Below the pieces are notes generated by a model. The model saw only the letters and a program-made list of their open reading frames with translations. It had not been told where the DNA came from and ran no database searches. A program made the translations under genes and the position numbers. DNA of 49,306 nt, from positions 1-49,306 of the forward strand of contig JAIQFL010000033.1 in NCBI GenBank assembly GCA_020073365.1, written 5' to 3'. Numbering within the stretch: the first letter of the stretch is position 1; every line of letters starts with the position of its first letter. Of this stretch, positions 1 to 8,423 are shown in pieces. Source of the stretch: Terriglobia bacterium. Lineage in GTDB: Bacteria > Acidobacteriota > Terriglobia > Bryobacterales > Bryobacteraceae.

Positions 1-267
1 GAGGTCGAGCGGTTCAACCGAGCCGAATCCGATGTGTTTCAGAGTCTGGTTCAGCCGGAGGAAACCGAGAGAATCCTCAACGGCGTCCGCGAGCGCCGCT
101 TTCTCCAATGGGAGAACCAATACGCGAAGGCCGTCACAGCGTTCAACGGCAACGGCTTCCTGGTTTTCGTAGACGGCCGGCAGATCACCGACCTCGACGA
201 GACCATCGAGCTGAGCGTGATCAGTAAGCTCGCGTTCTTGAAGCTGGTTCCCCTCATAGGCGGCTGA
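1..267 (+). CDS. MoaD/ThiS-like beta-grasp carrier protein, C-terminal part
   Basis: The frame is open from the first base of the window, so the start lies upstream; 88 residues are visible. The last 37 or so residues follow the MoaD/ThiS pattern: a hydrophobic strand, VDGRQI where MoaD has VNGxDI, an acidic turn, and an ending KLVPLIGG. The terminal Gly-Gly is the group that is adenylated and thiocarboxylated in sulfur carriers. The N-terminal visible part is helical and not recognised. A GTG at 34 could start a shorter protein but has no clear ribosome-binding site. The DUF4132 gene begins 14 bp downstream, so the two are probably co-transcribed. The family call rests on the tail pattern only. 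Confidence 0.55.
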   Translation, partial: EVERFNRAESDVFQSLVQPEETERILNGVRERRFLQWENQYAKAVTAFNGNGFLVFVDGRQITDLDETIELSVISKLAFLKLVPLIGG

Positions 268-281
268 CGAAGGCGGCTGAA

Positions 282-2306
282 ATGACATCACAAACGGAGT
301 TCGTCGCGGATATAATTGCCGGCGTCAGGCGTCAGATGTCGGGCAAGACTGACCTCTGGCCTTTTGAGCAGGACGAAATACTGAATTCGGTGCTGGAGCG
401 ATTGAAGGATGCCCCACCCGAAGCCGCCACGGAGTTCACACTGAGCGGTCTGCGCCTCGTGCGGCAGGAGCAAAGCTGGCCGACGTATATCCTTAATAAG
501 GCGACTGGGAATGTGCTGCGGCGTAAACTCAATTTCACCGAAGACCAGGTTGTGGAGATGATCGAACTGGTCTCTGTGCCGCACCGGGAATTCCCATTCA
601 AGGGCATCCTCAAAGCCGCGGAATCCTTGCCGATGTCGCCACGAATCGCGGATGCCCTGCGGGGCCTGCGACCCTGCATCACCGAATTTTTGGGCGGTGG
701 AGAGGCGCGGGATCTCCACGCCCGTATCGATAACCTGTTGCATGGTCCGGCTCCGCAGACCTCTCTGGAAGTGCAGGGATCCTGGTCGCAGATTGTATTC
801 CAGGAGATCTCGGCGTCGGCGCAGCGGAGCGCATGGGAGCGCATCTTCTTTCACACTGCCGAGCTCAAATCGAGCGAGGCCCCCAAAAAGTGGCGGGCCA
901 CGGCGCGGCAGTTAGTGGAAGAACTAGGCCGCGCGGTGTTCCTGGAAGCGGCGGGACGCTGGCTGGCGCTGGGCTCGAGCCCCCACCGTCCGGGCGTACA
1001 GATCAGCTCCGGCGAGGCCGAATACCAGACCGGCTTTCTCTGGTTTCTCGCCGGCGAGACCGACGATCGTCTGCCTGGCCTGCTGGCCAATTTTGGCGGA
1101 GCCGCGCTGAAGAAGATCCCCATGCTGGGGGCCGTTTCGCAAAAGGTGGGGAATGCTTGCGTGAACGTGCTGGCGGAACTGCCGGGTCTCGAACCCGTCT
1201 CCCAACTCAGCCGCCTGGCCCAGCACGTCAAATACGACACCGCACAACGCCTGATTGAGAAGGCATTGACCCGCGCCGCGGAGAGAGCGGGCGTCAGCCG
1301 GAACCAGATCGAGGAGATGAGCGTGCCCGATTGCGGGCTGGGACCGGATGGCACGCGCAGCGAACGCTTCGGCGACTACTCCGTGCGCGTCTCCATCGAA
1401 GAAACCACGTCAGCGGCGGTGACTTGGACTGATAAGCAGGGTAAGGCCCTGAAAAGCGTACCCGCTGCCGTCAAGGAGCATCACGCCGGGGAATGGAAGG
1501 ACCTGCAACACACCGTCAAGGACATGGAGAAAATGCTTTCCGCGCACCGGACCCGCATCGAGCGTCTTCTGCTGTCCCAGCGCGCCATCTCCATCGAAGC
1601 CCTGCGAACCTGTTATCTGGACCACGCGCTGCTGGACGGCATGTCCCGACGCCTCATCTGGCAATTTGAGTCCGGACTCGGCGTCTGGCACCAGGGCCGA
1701 ATCGTCGACGACACGGAACGGGAAATCGATCTGACCACTCAGAAGACCGCACGGCTATGGCATCCGGTTTTATCCGATGCACAAACCATCCTGCATTGGC
1801 GTTGCTGGCTGGAAGACCACGACGTCCGCCAGCCCTTCAAACAAGCGCACCGAGAGGTATACCTGATCACGGATGCCGAGCGCCAGACCGGCACACACTC
1901 GAACCGATTCGCCGCGCACATTTTGCGCCAGCACCAGTTTGCCGCCCTTTCGGAACAGCGTGGCTGGACATTTCGATTGATGGGCCAATGGGACTCCCAC
2001 AACAATCCCACGCTCGAGTTGCCACAGTTCGGCCTGCGAGTCCAATACGAGGTGACATTTCCCGAGAACGAAAATGAAGTCAGCGGCCACAGGGTCTATC
2101 TGTTGATCCGCACGGGCGCGTTGCGATTCCTGAACGAAAATCTTGAGTCGCAGCCACTCGAATCTGTTCCGCCCATCGTTTTCAGCGAGGTGATGCGCGA
2201 GGTCGATCTATTCACCGGAGTCGCCAGCATCGGCAGCGACCCGGCCTGGGGGCAACACCAGCCGGTTCCGTTTCGAGAGTACTGGAACGAGTTTTCCTTT
2301 GGCTAA
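282..2306 (+). CDS. DUF4132 domain protein, cut short by an in-frame stop
   Basis: Protein of 674 residues. Its C-terminal half carries the DUF4132 signature: a block around YSVRVSIEETTSAAV, a run with ERLLLSQRAISIEALRTCYL, and the closing PPIVFSEVMREVDLFTGVAS followed by YWNEFSFG. Function is unknown; relatives are large cytosolic proteins, some with WGR domains. Family members continue after FSFG into a C-terminal DUF7737 domain. Here a TAA at 2304-2306 interrupts, and exactly that domain follows in the same frame (2313-2666). The ATG at 282 follows the upstream stop by 14 bp with only a weak AGG-rich site. The gene is probably a recent nonsense pseudogene, or a split or read-through gene. 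Confidence 0.8.
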   Translation: MTSQTEFVADIIAGVRRQMSGKTDLWPFEQDEILNSVLERLKDAPPEAATEFTLSGLRLVRQEQSWPTYILNKATGNVLRRKLNFTEDQVVEMIELVSVPHREFPFKGILKAAESLPMSPRIADALRGLRPCITEFLGGGEARDLHARIDNLLHGPAPQTSLEVQGSWSQIVFQEISASAQRSAWERIFFHTAELKSSEAPKKWRATARQLVEELGRAVFLEAAGRWLALGSSPHRPGVQISSGEAEYQTGFLWFLAGETDDRLPGLLANFGGAALKKIPMLGAVSQKVGNACVNVLAELPGLEPVSQLSRLAQHVKYDTAQRLIEKALTRAAERAGVSRNQIEEMSVPDCGLGPDGTRSERFGDYSVRVSIEETTSAAVTWTDKQGKALKSVPAAVKEHHAGEWKDLQHTVKDMEKMLSAHRTRIERLLLSQRAISIEALRTCYLDHALLDGMSRRLIWQFESGLGVWHQGRIVDDTEREIDLTTQKTARLWHPVLSDAQTILHWRCWLEDHDVRQPFKQAHREVYLITDAERQTGTHSNRFAAHILRQHQFAALSEQRGWTFRLMGQWDSHNNPTLELPQFGLRVQYEVTFPENENEVSGHRVYLLIRTGALRFLNENLESQPLESVPPIVFSEVMREVDLFTGVASIGSDPAWGQHQPVPFREYWNEFSFG

Positions 2307-2312
2307 CTGACG

Positions 2313-2666
2313 GTGATGGCGCTAAACCGCAAAACTGTCCTCGATCGCCTGCTCCCCCGCCTCCCGATCAAGGACCGTTGCGAGCTCGATGACCGATATC
2401 TCGTGGTACGTGGCGGCCGGGCCACATACAAAATCCATCTTGGAAGCGGGAACGTTCTCATGGAGCCGGGCAGCCGGTATCTTTGCATCGTCGAAGGCTT
2501 CTCCACAAAGGCTACGCCACGCAGCCTCTCTCTCCCGTTCGAGGAAGACCACACACTCTCTCTGATCCTCAGCAAGGCGTTTCTGCTGGCGGACGACCTC
2601 AAGATTAAGGACCAGGCGATTCTGCGGCAGTTGCCGCCGGACGGAAAGGATCCGGAGGCAGGTTGA
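2313..2666 (+). CDS. DUF7737-like C-terminal domain, detached from the DUF4132 protein
   Basis: Residues such as RYLVVRGGRATYKIHLGSG, then NVLMEPGSRYLCIVEG and LPFEEDHTLSLILSKAFLLA, match the C-terminal domain normally fused to DUF4132 proteins. It lies in the same reading frame as the 674-residue upstream part, separated by one TAA plus two sense codons. The GTG at 2313 and ATG at 2316 lack a Shine-Dalgarno sequence, so independent translation looks weak. The open frame and conserved residues show little other decay. It is most likely the 3' part of one interrupted gene of about 790 codons. Reinitiation after the stop or stop-codon read-through are alternatives. Confidence 0.75.
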   Translation: MMALNRKTVLDRLLPRLPIKDRCELDDRYLVVRGGRATYKIHLGSGNVLMEPGSRYLCIVEGFSTKATPRSLSLPFEEDHTLSLILSKAFLLADDLKIKDQAILRQLPPDGKDPEAG

Positions 2667-2706
2667 CAAGGCGGGCTCTCGCAGAAGCAGGATTTTTGGC
2701 GCTTTC

Positions 2707-2752
2707 AGAGGTGGGGCAGGCGGTTCCGTCTGCCTCGCCCGCTTGCGGGCGA
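2707..2752 (-). repeat. 46-bp dispersed palindromic repeat, copy A
   Basis: Read on the minus strand, this segment matches 18952-18997 at 41 of 46 positions. It contains a perfect 8-bp hairpin, TCGCCCGC-(2)-GCGGGCGA, at 2735-2752, followed by a GC-rich arm ending in CGCCTGCCCCACCTCT. It lies between the convergent DUF4132 and TonB-receptor genes and may help terminate transcription, although no T-tract follows. It belongs to the CCCAC-tailed hairpin family of this window. Confidence 0.7.
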
Positions 2753-2805
2753 TTCCCCCTCGCGTTCTCACGACCACCTACGCGCCCATACTAAACTCTG
2801 AAATG

Positions 2806-5800
2806 TCAGTGCGCGGCCAAATCGAAAAATTTCGAGTATGATGTACAGGATGCGTTTTCTGCAAACGTGCCGGTCAGGTTCAGGCCGTGCGACAGCCGCT
2901 TGTTCACCTTCAACTGCAACGAGTCGTACCAGGTCTTACCCAACGGCGGCGCGGTTACGGGGATGGTGCCGAACTGTGGGAACGGCCGCAGTGACTGCGC
3001 CACGGTCTGGTTCGTCGGGAAGCCGGCGTAAGGTAGAGTGATTCCGCGGCTGACCGCGGTTGGGGACGTGACCAGGGACGTCATTAGGGATTGATCGGCC
3101 GCTTTGGTGAGATCGATTCCATGCGCCGAAAGGATCGCCGGAGTGATCGCGTTCAGGTTGATCAAGCCGGGCGCCTGCCACCACACGCCACGGTTCCCCA
3201 CGTAGGAAGCCTCGACCACCAGATCCCGAAAGATCTCCCGCTGGATGCCGACGCTCCACTGGCTCTGCCGTGCCGGCCTCCCCGCGTTGGGATCGAGGAG
3301 TCCGACTCCGGTCGGGAGACTCGGCGTCAGCGTGGTTCCCGCGGCGGGAAATATCCCGGTGGAAATGACGGGCCACATCGGTATGGTTTGCGCGGGTATG
3401 CCCGTCTGCAGGTACATCGAGCCGACGCCCTGACCGGTGGACTGCACCGTATTGGTTGCGGCGGTGCCTGCGTTCGCAATCCCCAAACTGGTGGTGCCCG
3501 TCTGGCTGTAAATCAGTCCCCATCCGCCGCGGACCACCGTCTTGGGCGTGATCTGGTAAGCGCCCCCCACGCGCGGGCCAAGAGCATAAGGATAGTTCTT
3601 CGCGAAGGAGCAGTTGCAGTGCCCCGTTCCATCCCCTTCAAACAGCCAGGCGCCCGGACGGCCCCCCAAGCTCGGGTTGGGCGTGGTGGGGGAGAAATCC
3701 ATTTCGCGGCCGTACTGCTCTCTGAAATATGTGCCATAGTCCCAGCGCAGACCATAGTCCAGCGTCAGTTTGCGGGTCACCTTCCAGGAATCCTGGAGGA
3801 ACAGACCCCACTGCGATTTCCCGTTGCGCACCTCCGAAGGCGCCGCAATGGAATACTGGTCGACCGCGCCCAGAAGGAAGCTGGCGTATGCGAAGCCCAC
3901 AGTCCCGCCAGAGAGGCTCTGGCCGCCGGAAGTGGTCAATGCGGGAATGCCTGTTTCGTTGGCGCTGAAGCCGTAGGCGCCGTTGGTATTGGTGTACGGG
4001 ATGTTGGGAACTCCCTCGAAGAAGACTTCGCCGCCCGCCTTATATGCGTGGCTGCCCTTGATCCAGGTAAGGCTGGCGTTTGCCGCGGGCTTCTCCCAAT
4101 AACTGTGCCCCTGTCCAGCGTTGGGGCCCAGGTTGTTCAGGCCACCCGCCGCGGAACATACCACACTGCCTGGCGCGGCGCCTGCGGGACAGAATCCCGT
4201 GAAGATCGGCACGTTGCGGTTGATGGTGGCCCCCTTCAGGCCGAATGTCTGGGCCGCGTTGAAATTCAATATGGGAGCGTCGTCAAAGAAGTTGTTCTGC
4301 TGATAGCCCCCGCCGACGTGCAATAGCAAGGTTGGCGACAGGGCGTCGTCGAAGTTCACGCGCTCCACGTGGGAGTGAATGAACGTTCCCCGTGTTGCCG
4401 TAATGATGTCGGGAAAACCTTCGGATTGACCGTAGATGTTCGAGTACGGTGCATCGGTGTGGGTGAACGACCAGTAGCCGGAAAGCTTGGCCTTAGAGCT
4501 GATGTTGTGGTCGACCTTGACCGCGGGAATCGTGGTGTGCCGCGTCGCGGGATACGACGGAAGGTAGTTGTTCGTCAGTCCGGACAGATTCGGCTGCGGG
4601 ATGTAGCTCTGGATCTTGAGCGCCACCGGATCGAGGCGGAAGGCCGGAATCGTGTTGTTCGGGAACGGATCCGTAATCAAGGTGCCCTTGGCGGACTGCC
4701 GCACGGTAAGAGGATCGTAGACGGTCTTTTGGATGATCGGACGGCCGTCGTCGTCGGTCCCCAGCGAGTGAGTCCCGAGGGCCGTGATCGCCTGGCTGAA
4801 ATCGCCCGCGCGATAGGCTGCGGTGGGAACCGTTACGGGAGTGTTGTTGATGTGGATGGTTTCCCGGTATTGCTCGAAGTTAAAGAAGAAGAAGGTGCGG
4901 TCATGACCGTTGTACACCTTCGGAATCCTCACCGGACCGCCCACGGTAAAGCCGTAATCGTTGCGGCGCGCGGGCGGGCGCACCAGGTTTCCACGGCCGT
5001 CGCTGGTGAACGGCGTGCCTGCGTTGAGCACTTCGTTCACGAAGTAGTCGTAGGCGCTTCCGTGGAGGCCGTTGGTACCCGACCGCATCGTGACGTTGAA
5101 GAAGCCTCCGCCCGAGGTTCCAAATTCCGGCGCAAAGTTGCTGGTCTGAACCGAGACCTCCTGAATCGCGTCGACGCTCGGCTGGACTTGTGCTGCGGCG
5201 TAGGGGAATCCCAGGTTGGTGGCGTCCATGCCCTCCACGTGATAGGCCTGCGTGTTGGTGGGCGCCCCGTTGATTTTTACCTGGGAGTTCGGCACGTAAT
5301 AGATGCCGGGGACCAGGTTCAATACGTTGTTCGGATTGCGGACCCCCGAACTGCCGGCCGCGGCGCTTCCCACTCCCAACATGGGAAGCTGGTCCAGGGT
5401 CTGCACGGTTACGTTGTGGCTGATGTCGGCAGTCTCCGTCTTCAGCAAGGACGCGTCCGCCATAACTGTTACGGACTCCGACGCGTTGCCAATTTGCAGG
5501 CTGACGTCCAGCCGGACAGTTTGCGCTGTCTCCACCGTGATGCCCGATTGGACAAATCTCTTGAATCCGGGAACCATCACCGAAATCCGGTACGTGCCGA
5601 CCGGTAGTTGAGCGAGCGTATAGTTGCCCGTGACCGTACTGATCGTCTGGTATTGAGCTCCGGTTTCCGCGTTGGTGATCTCAATCACGGCGTTGGCGAC
5701 CACGGCATCGGCCTGGTCGGTGACGGTACCGGTAACGGTGCCACGGTCGCTCTGGGCAGACACGCCCCAGGCAAGCAAAAAAACACAGGTCGCAATCCAC

Positions 5801-5811
5801 AATGATCGCAT
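2806..5811 (-). CDS. Oar-like TonB-dependent receptor with truncated barrel
   Basis: Outer-membrane receptor of 1001 residues. A signal peptide (about 1-19, ending VSAQ) is followed by a carboxypeptidase-regulatory-like domain (about 23-105, GTVTGTVTDQADA...), a plug with VNGAP-like and VEGMDATN motifs, and then barrel strands. This architecture is typical of acidobacterial Oar-type receptors. Relatives run about 100-200 residues further and end in a barrel strand with a terminal aromatic residue. Here the frame ends in an unrelated tail, KFFDLAAH, directly after a barrel strand (HGLNLTGTFA), so the 3' end appears deleted. The start has a GGGGAG site 7-8 bp upstream. A TTGACA-N17-TATACT promoter with a regulon operator on its -35 lies at 5942-5970, which links it to the GntR cluster. 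The substrate is unknown, perhaps an aromatic compound or oligomer. Confidence 0.85.
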   Translation of the reverse strand: MRSLWIATCVFLLAWGVSAQSDRGTVTGTVTDQADAVVANAVIEITNAETGAQYQTISTVTGNYTLAQLPVGTYRISVMVPGFKRFVQSGITVETAQTVRLDVSLQIGNASESVTVMADASLLKTETADISHNVTVQTLDQLPMLGVGSAAAGSSGVRNPNNVLNLVPGIYYVPNSQVKINGAPTNTQAYHVEGMDATNLGFPYAAAQVQPSVDAIQEVSVQTSNFAPEFGTSGGGFFNVTMRSGTNGLHGSAYDYFVNEVLNAGTPFTSDGRGNLVRPPARRNDYGFTVGGPVRIPKVYNGHDRTFFFFNFEQYRETIHINNTPVTVPTAAYRAGDFSQAITALGTHSLGTDDDGRPIIQKTVYDPLTVRQSAKGTLITDPFPNNTIPAFRLDPVALKIQSYIPQPNLSGLTNNYLPSYPATRHTTIPAVKVDHNISSKAKLSGYWSFTHTDAPYSNIYGQSEGFPDIITATRGTFIHSHVERVNFDDALSPTLLLHVGGGYQQNNFFDDAPILNFNAAQTFGLKGATINRNVPIFTGFCPAGAAPGSVVCSAAGGLNNLGPNAGQGHSYWEKPAANASLTWIKGSHAYKAGGEVFFEGVPNIPYTNTNGAYGFSANETGIPALTTSGGQSLSGGTVGFAYASFLLGAVDQYSIAAPSEVRNGKSQWGLFLQDSWKVTRKLTLDYGLRWDYGTYFREQYGREMDFSPTTPNPSLGGRPGAWLFEGDGTGHCNCSFAKNYPYALGPRVGGAYQITPKTVVRGGWGLIYSQTGTTSLGIANAGTAATNTVQSTGQGVGSMYLQTGIPAQTIPMWPVISTGIFPAAGTTLTPSLPTGVGLLDPNAGRPARQSQWSVGIQREIFRDLVVEASYVGNRGVWWQAPGLINLNAITPAILSAHGIDLTKAADQSLMTSLVTSPTAVSRGITLPYAGFPTNQTVAQSLRPFPQFGTIPVTAPPLGKTWYDSLQLKVNKRLSHGLNLTGTFAENASCTSYSKFFDLAAH

Positions 5812-5941
5812 CAGACGTCTCCCCGGCAGTGAAATTCAAGCTACTTGGCCCCCAAAGAACCCCTTGCAGCCCGGATTCCCGACGGACCTCAGACAAGGTC
5901 GTCCGCAGAAAGCCGGGGCTTGAAACGTATCTCGGGTTGGA

Positions 5942-5970
5942 AGTATATCCGTCTTTTTCTGATATGTCAA
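5942..5970 (-). promoter_or_regulatory. Promoter with overlapping GntR-type operator (receptor)
   Basis: On the minus strand the -35 box TTGACA (5970-5965) is followed by a 17-bp spacer and the -10 box TATACT (5947-5942), one base from consensus. The near-palindrome CTGATATGTCAA (5959-5970, plus strand) covers the -35 box. The same 12-mer recurs at 19014-19025 (reverse complement) and with one change at 17845-17856. A protein bound there would block RNA polymerase, so repression is the simplest reading. Attribution to the GntR/FCD regulator at 20501 is inferred. Confidence 0.7.
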
Positions 5971-6110
5971 TGCTCAATTAGAGTTTGTGATTTTCGGTGT
6001 TTTTCTATCCTCTTTGCGCTCGGCCCCACGGATCGGTCCGTCGCAAACGGTGCGCCAAAACGCTCCTCGCTGGGCTTACTGGCCGCGCCGGGGTTTGATA
6101 TTGCAGTCTG

Positions 6111-6138
6111 TTGACACCAACACCAGCGGCGATATACA
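6111..6138 (+). promoter_or_regulatory. Promoter of PQQ-like propeller gene
   Basis: A consensus -35 TTGACA (6111-6116) is followed after 16 bp by TATACA (6133-6138). The predicted start of transcription, near 6145, leaves a leader of about 12 nt before the ATG at 6157. No copy of the CTGATATGTCAA operator overlaps it. Confidence 0.5.
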
Positions 6139-6156
6139 CTGGCCGCGCAGAAGCTG

Positions 6157-7746
6157 ATGCCGATGAGACTTGCAACACTGGTTACGCTCTCCTTGTTGCC
6201 CACCATGGCCCAGGCGCAATTCGGCCGCAGCAGTTGGACCACGTTTGGCGGCGATCCGCAACGCACGGGATGGAACCGGACGGAGAACGAACTGAGCGCA
6301 GAGAACGTGACGAGCCTGAAGCTGGAGTGGAGCGTGAAGCTCGACAGCCAGCCCAAGGAGCTGACTGGCCCCACCGCGCCGCTGGTGCGGGCAACCATGG
6401 CCACGCCTCGAGGAGTCAAGGACCTCGTGGTGGTGGCGGGCGCCGCCGACAGAGTGTTCGTGGTCGATGGCGATACCGGGAAAATCTACTGGCAGAAAAA
6501 GTTGACCGTCGAAGGTACTCCGGAACGCGGAGAGACATGGCTGTGTCCCAACGCGCTGAACGCCACTCCGGCGATCGGTCCAGCCCCCCGGACCGGATCC
6601 GGTATCGGAGGATCCGGCATGGGAGGGCAGGCACTCTACGTGGTGGCCAGCGATGGGAAGCTGCATGTCTTCAACCTCGTCAGCGGCGAGGACCTTCTGC
6701 CACCGGTTCCGTTCGTTCCGCCGTTCGCCAAGGCATGGAGCCTGAACTTAGCGAGCAGCGTTCTCTACGCCACCACATCGCAGGGCTGCAACGGGGTGAA
6801 ATCGGGCGTCTACGGCATCGATCTGAGCGACCCAAACCATAAGACCGCTTTCTTCCAGACGGGCACGACCGGGTCTGGAATCTGGGGCCGAGCCGGGGCC
6901 GCGATCGCGTCGGACGGAAAGATCATCGTCGAAACCGGCGACGGGCCGAACGATGCGGCGAAGGGCTTCCTCTCGGATTCGGTCATCGGCATTTCACCCA
7001 AGGATCTGAAGCTGGCCGACTATTTCACTCCGGCGAACCGGTCGTGGATTACCAAGAAGGATCTCGACATGGGGAGCATCGGCCCAACCGTCTTCCGCTA
7101 TAAGAACTGGGAACTGGCGGCCGCCGCCGGCAAAGAAGGCGTGATCTTCCTGCTCGACACCAGGTCTCTCGGCGGCGCCGACCATAGAACGCCGCTCTAC
7201 CGTAGTCCGCTCTATACCAATGAGGAGGTGAACTTCGCCACCAAGGGCTTCTGGGGAGCCTTTTCGACCTGGGAAGATCCCTCGGGAACCCGCTGGTTGT
7301 ACGCCCCGGCCTGGGGGCCGCCGACCTCGAAAACGCAATTCCCAATTCAGTACGGCGAAACTGCCAATGGTAGCGTCATGGCCTTCAAAGTGGAACTGCG
7401 CGATGACAAGCCGGCGCTGACGCCCGCCTGGAACTCCGTTGACATGTCCGTGCCGACGCCAGTTGTGATCGCCAACGGCCTGGTGTTCGCGATGTCCGAC
7501 GGCGACTATGCGCCGCAGTTTGGCGCCGGAGGAAACCTCCTCAACACGCAGCAGCGGAAGGCGACGACCGGCCACTCTGTCATCTACGCGCTCGATGCAG
7601 CCACCGGCAAAGCGCTGTTTTCGAGCGGTGACACCATCAAGGGATTCTCGCATTTCAGCGCCCCGGCGGTAGCGGGGGGCAGGGTCTATACTGTGACTCA
7701 CGACGGCACGCTGTATGCATTTGGGTTGGGCATACCGCAGCCGTAG
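6157..7746 (+). CDS. Secreted PQQ-binding-like beta-propeller protein
   Basis: Protein of 529 residues with a Sec signal peptide (about 1-20, cleavage near AQA-QF). The mature part consists of repeated propeller blades of the PQQ-dehydrogenase/BamB type: VFVVDGDTGKIYWQKKL, LYVVASDGKLHVFNLVSG, VIYALDAATGKALFSS and VYTVTHDGTLYAFGLG. It begins with WTTFGGDPQRTGWN, the usual first strand of PQQ-like propellers. No haem motif or obvious PQQ catalytic Asp/Cys-Cys ring was seen, so it may be a structural or sugar/alcohol-binding relative and not a dehydrogenase. ATG 6157 and ATG 6163 are both possible starts. It is monocistronic, with a stop followed by a short gap to the antitoxin gene on the other strand. 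Confidence 0.8.
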   Translation: MPMRLATLVTLSLLPTMAQAQFGRSSWTTFGGDPQRTGWNRTENELSAENVTSLKLEWSVKLDSQPKELTGPTAPLVRATMATPRGVKDLVVVAGAADRVFVVDGDTGKIYWQKKLTVEGTPERGETWLCPNALNATPAIGPAPRTGSGIGGSGMGGQALYVVASDGKLHVFNLVSGEDLLPPVPFVPPFAKAWSLNLASSVLYATTSQGCNGVKSGVYGIDLSDPNHKTAFFQTGTTGSGIWGRAGAAIASDGKIIVETGDGPNDAAKGFLSDSVIGISPKDLKLADYFTPANRSWITKKDLDMGSIGPTVFRYKNWELAAAAGKEGVIFLLDTRSLGGADHRTPLYRSPLYTNEEVNFATKGFWGAFSTWEDPSGTRWLYAPAWGPPTSKTQFPIQYGETANGSVMAFKVELRDDKPALTPAWNSVDMSVPTPVVIANGLVFAMSDGDYAPQFGAGGNLLNTQQRKATTGHSVIYALDAATGKALFSSGDTIKGFSHFSAPAVAGGRVYTVTHDGTLYAFGLGIPQP

Positions 7747-7800
7747 CGCGGTTTCGAATTCGACAGGGGCAGATGCGAGAATGGTTCGTTAGCCCCCGCG

Positions 7801-8298
<498 letters not shown>

Positions 8299-8388
8299 CT
8301 CCCGTCGAGTTTAGCGAATCGAGAACCGCGCCGGAGGGTGCGCCGAACAGCGATGCGGGTCAAGAGAAATGAGCGGCTGCGGGAGTCC

Positions 8389-8417
8389 TTGACACGCGGG
8401 CATTGCGATGCTACCTT
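8389..8417 (+). promoter_or_regulatory. Promoter of the TIGR03435 gene
   Basis: TTGACA (8389-8394) is followed by 17 bp and TACCTT (8412-8417), preceded by TG one base upstream as in extended -10 elements. The expected transcription start falls at about 8424, on the A of an ATG, which suggests a leaderless message and excludes the ATG at 8403 as start. Confidence 0.45.
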
Positions 8418-8423
8418 TGCAGC

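Larger units (their letters stand above)
5812..6156. other. Divergent intergenic region, receptor/propeller
   Basis: This 345-bp gap separates two divergent genes. It holds the leftward promoter and operator for the receptor (5942-5970), an untranslated leader of about 125 nt for that gene, and a rightward TTGACA-N16-TATACA promoter (6111-6138) for the propeller gene. No convincing coding frame or RNA gene was seen in it. Confidence 0.6.

Noticed and set aside
1..2666. Complete bacterial ubiquitin-like conjugation system
   Set aside because: Only a MoaD-like tail is visible; no E1, E2 or JAB-like protein lies within the window.
3091..5607. Two plus-strand open frames of about 411 and 412 codons within the receptor gene
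   Set aside because: They are antisense shadows of the receptor gene, which has a clear signal peptide and family pattern.
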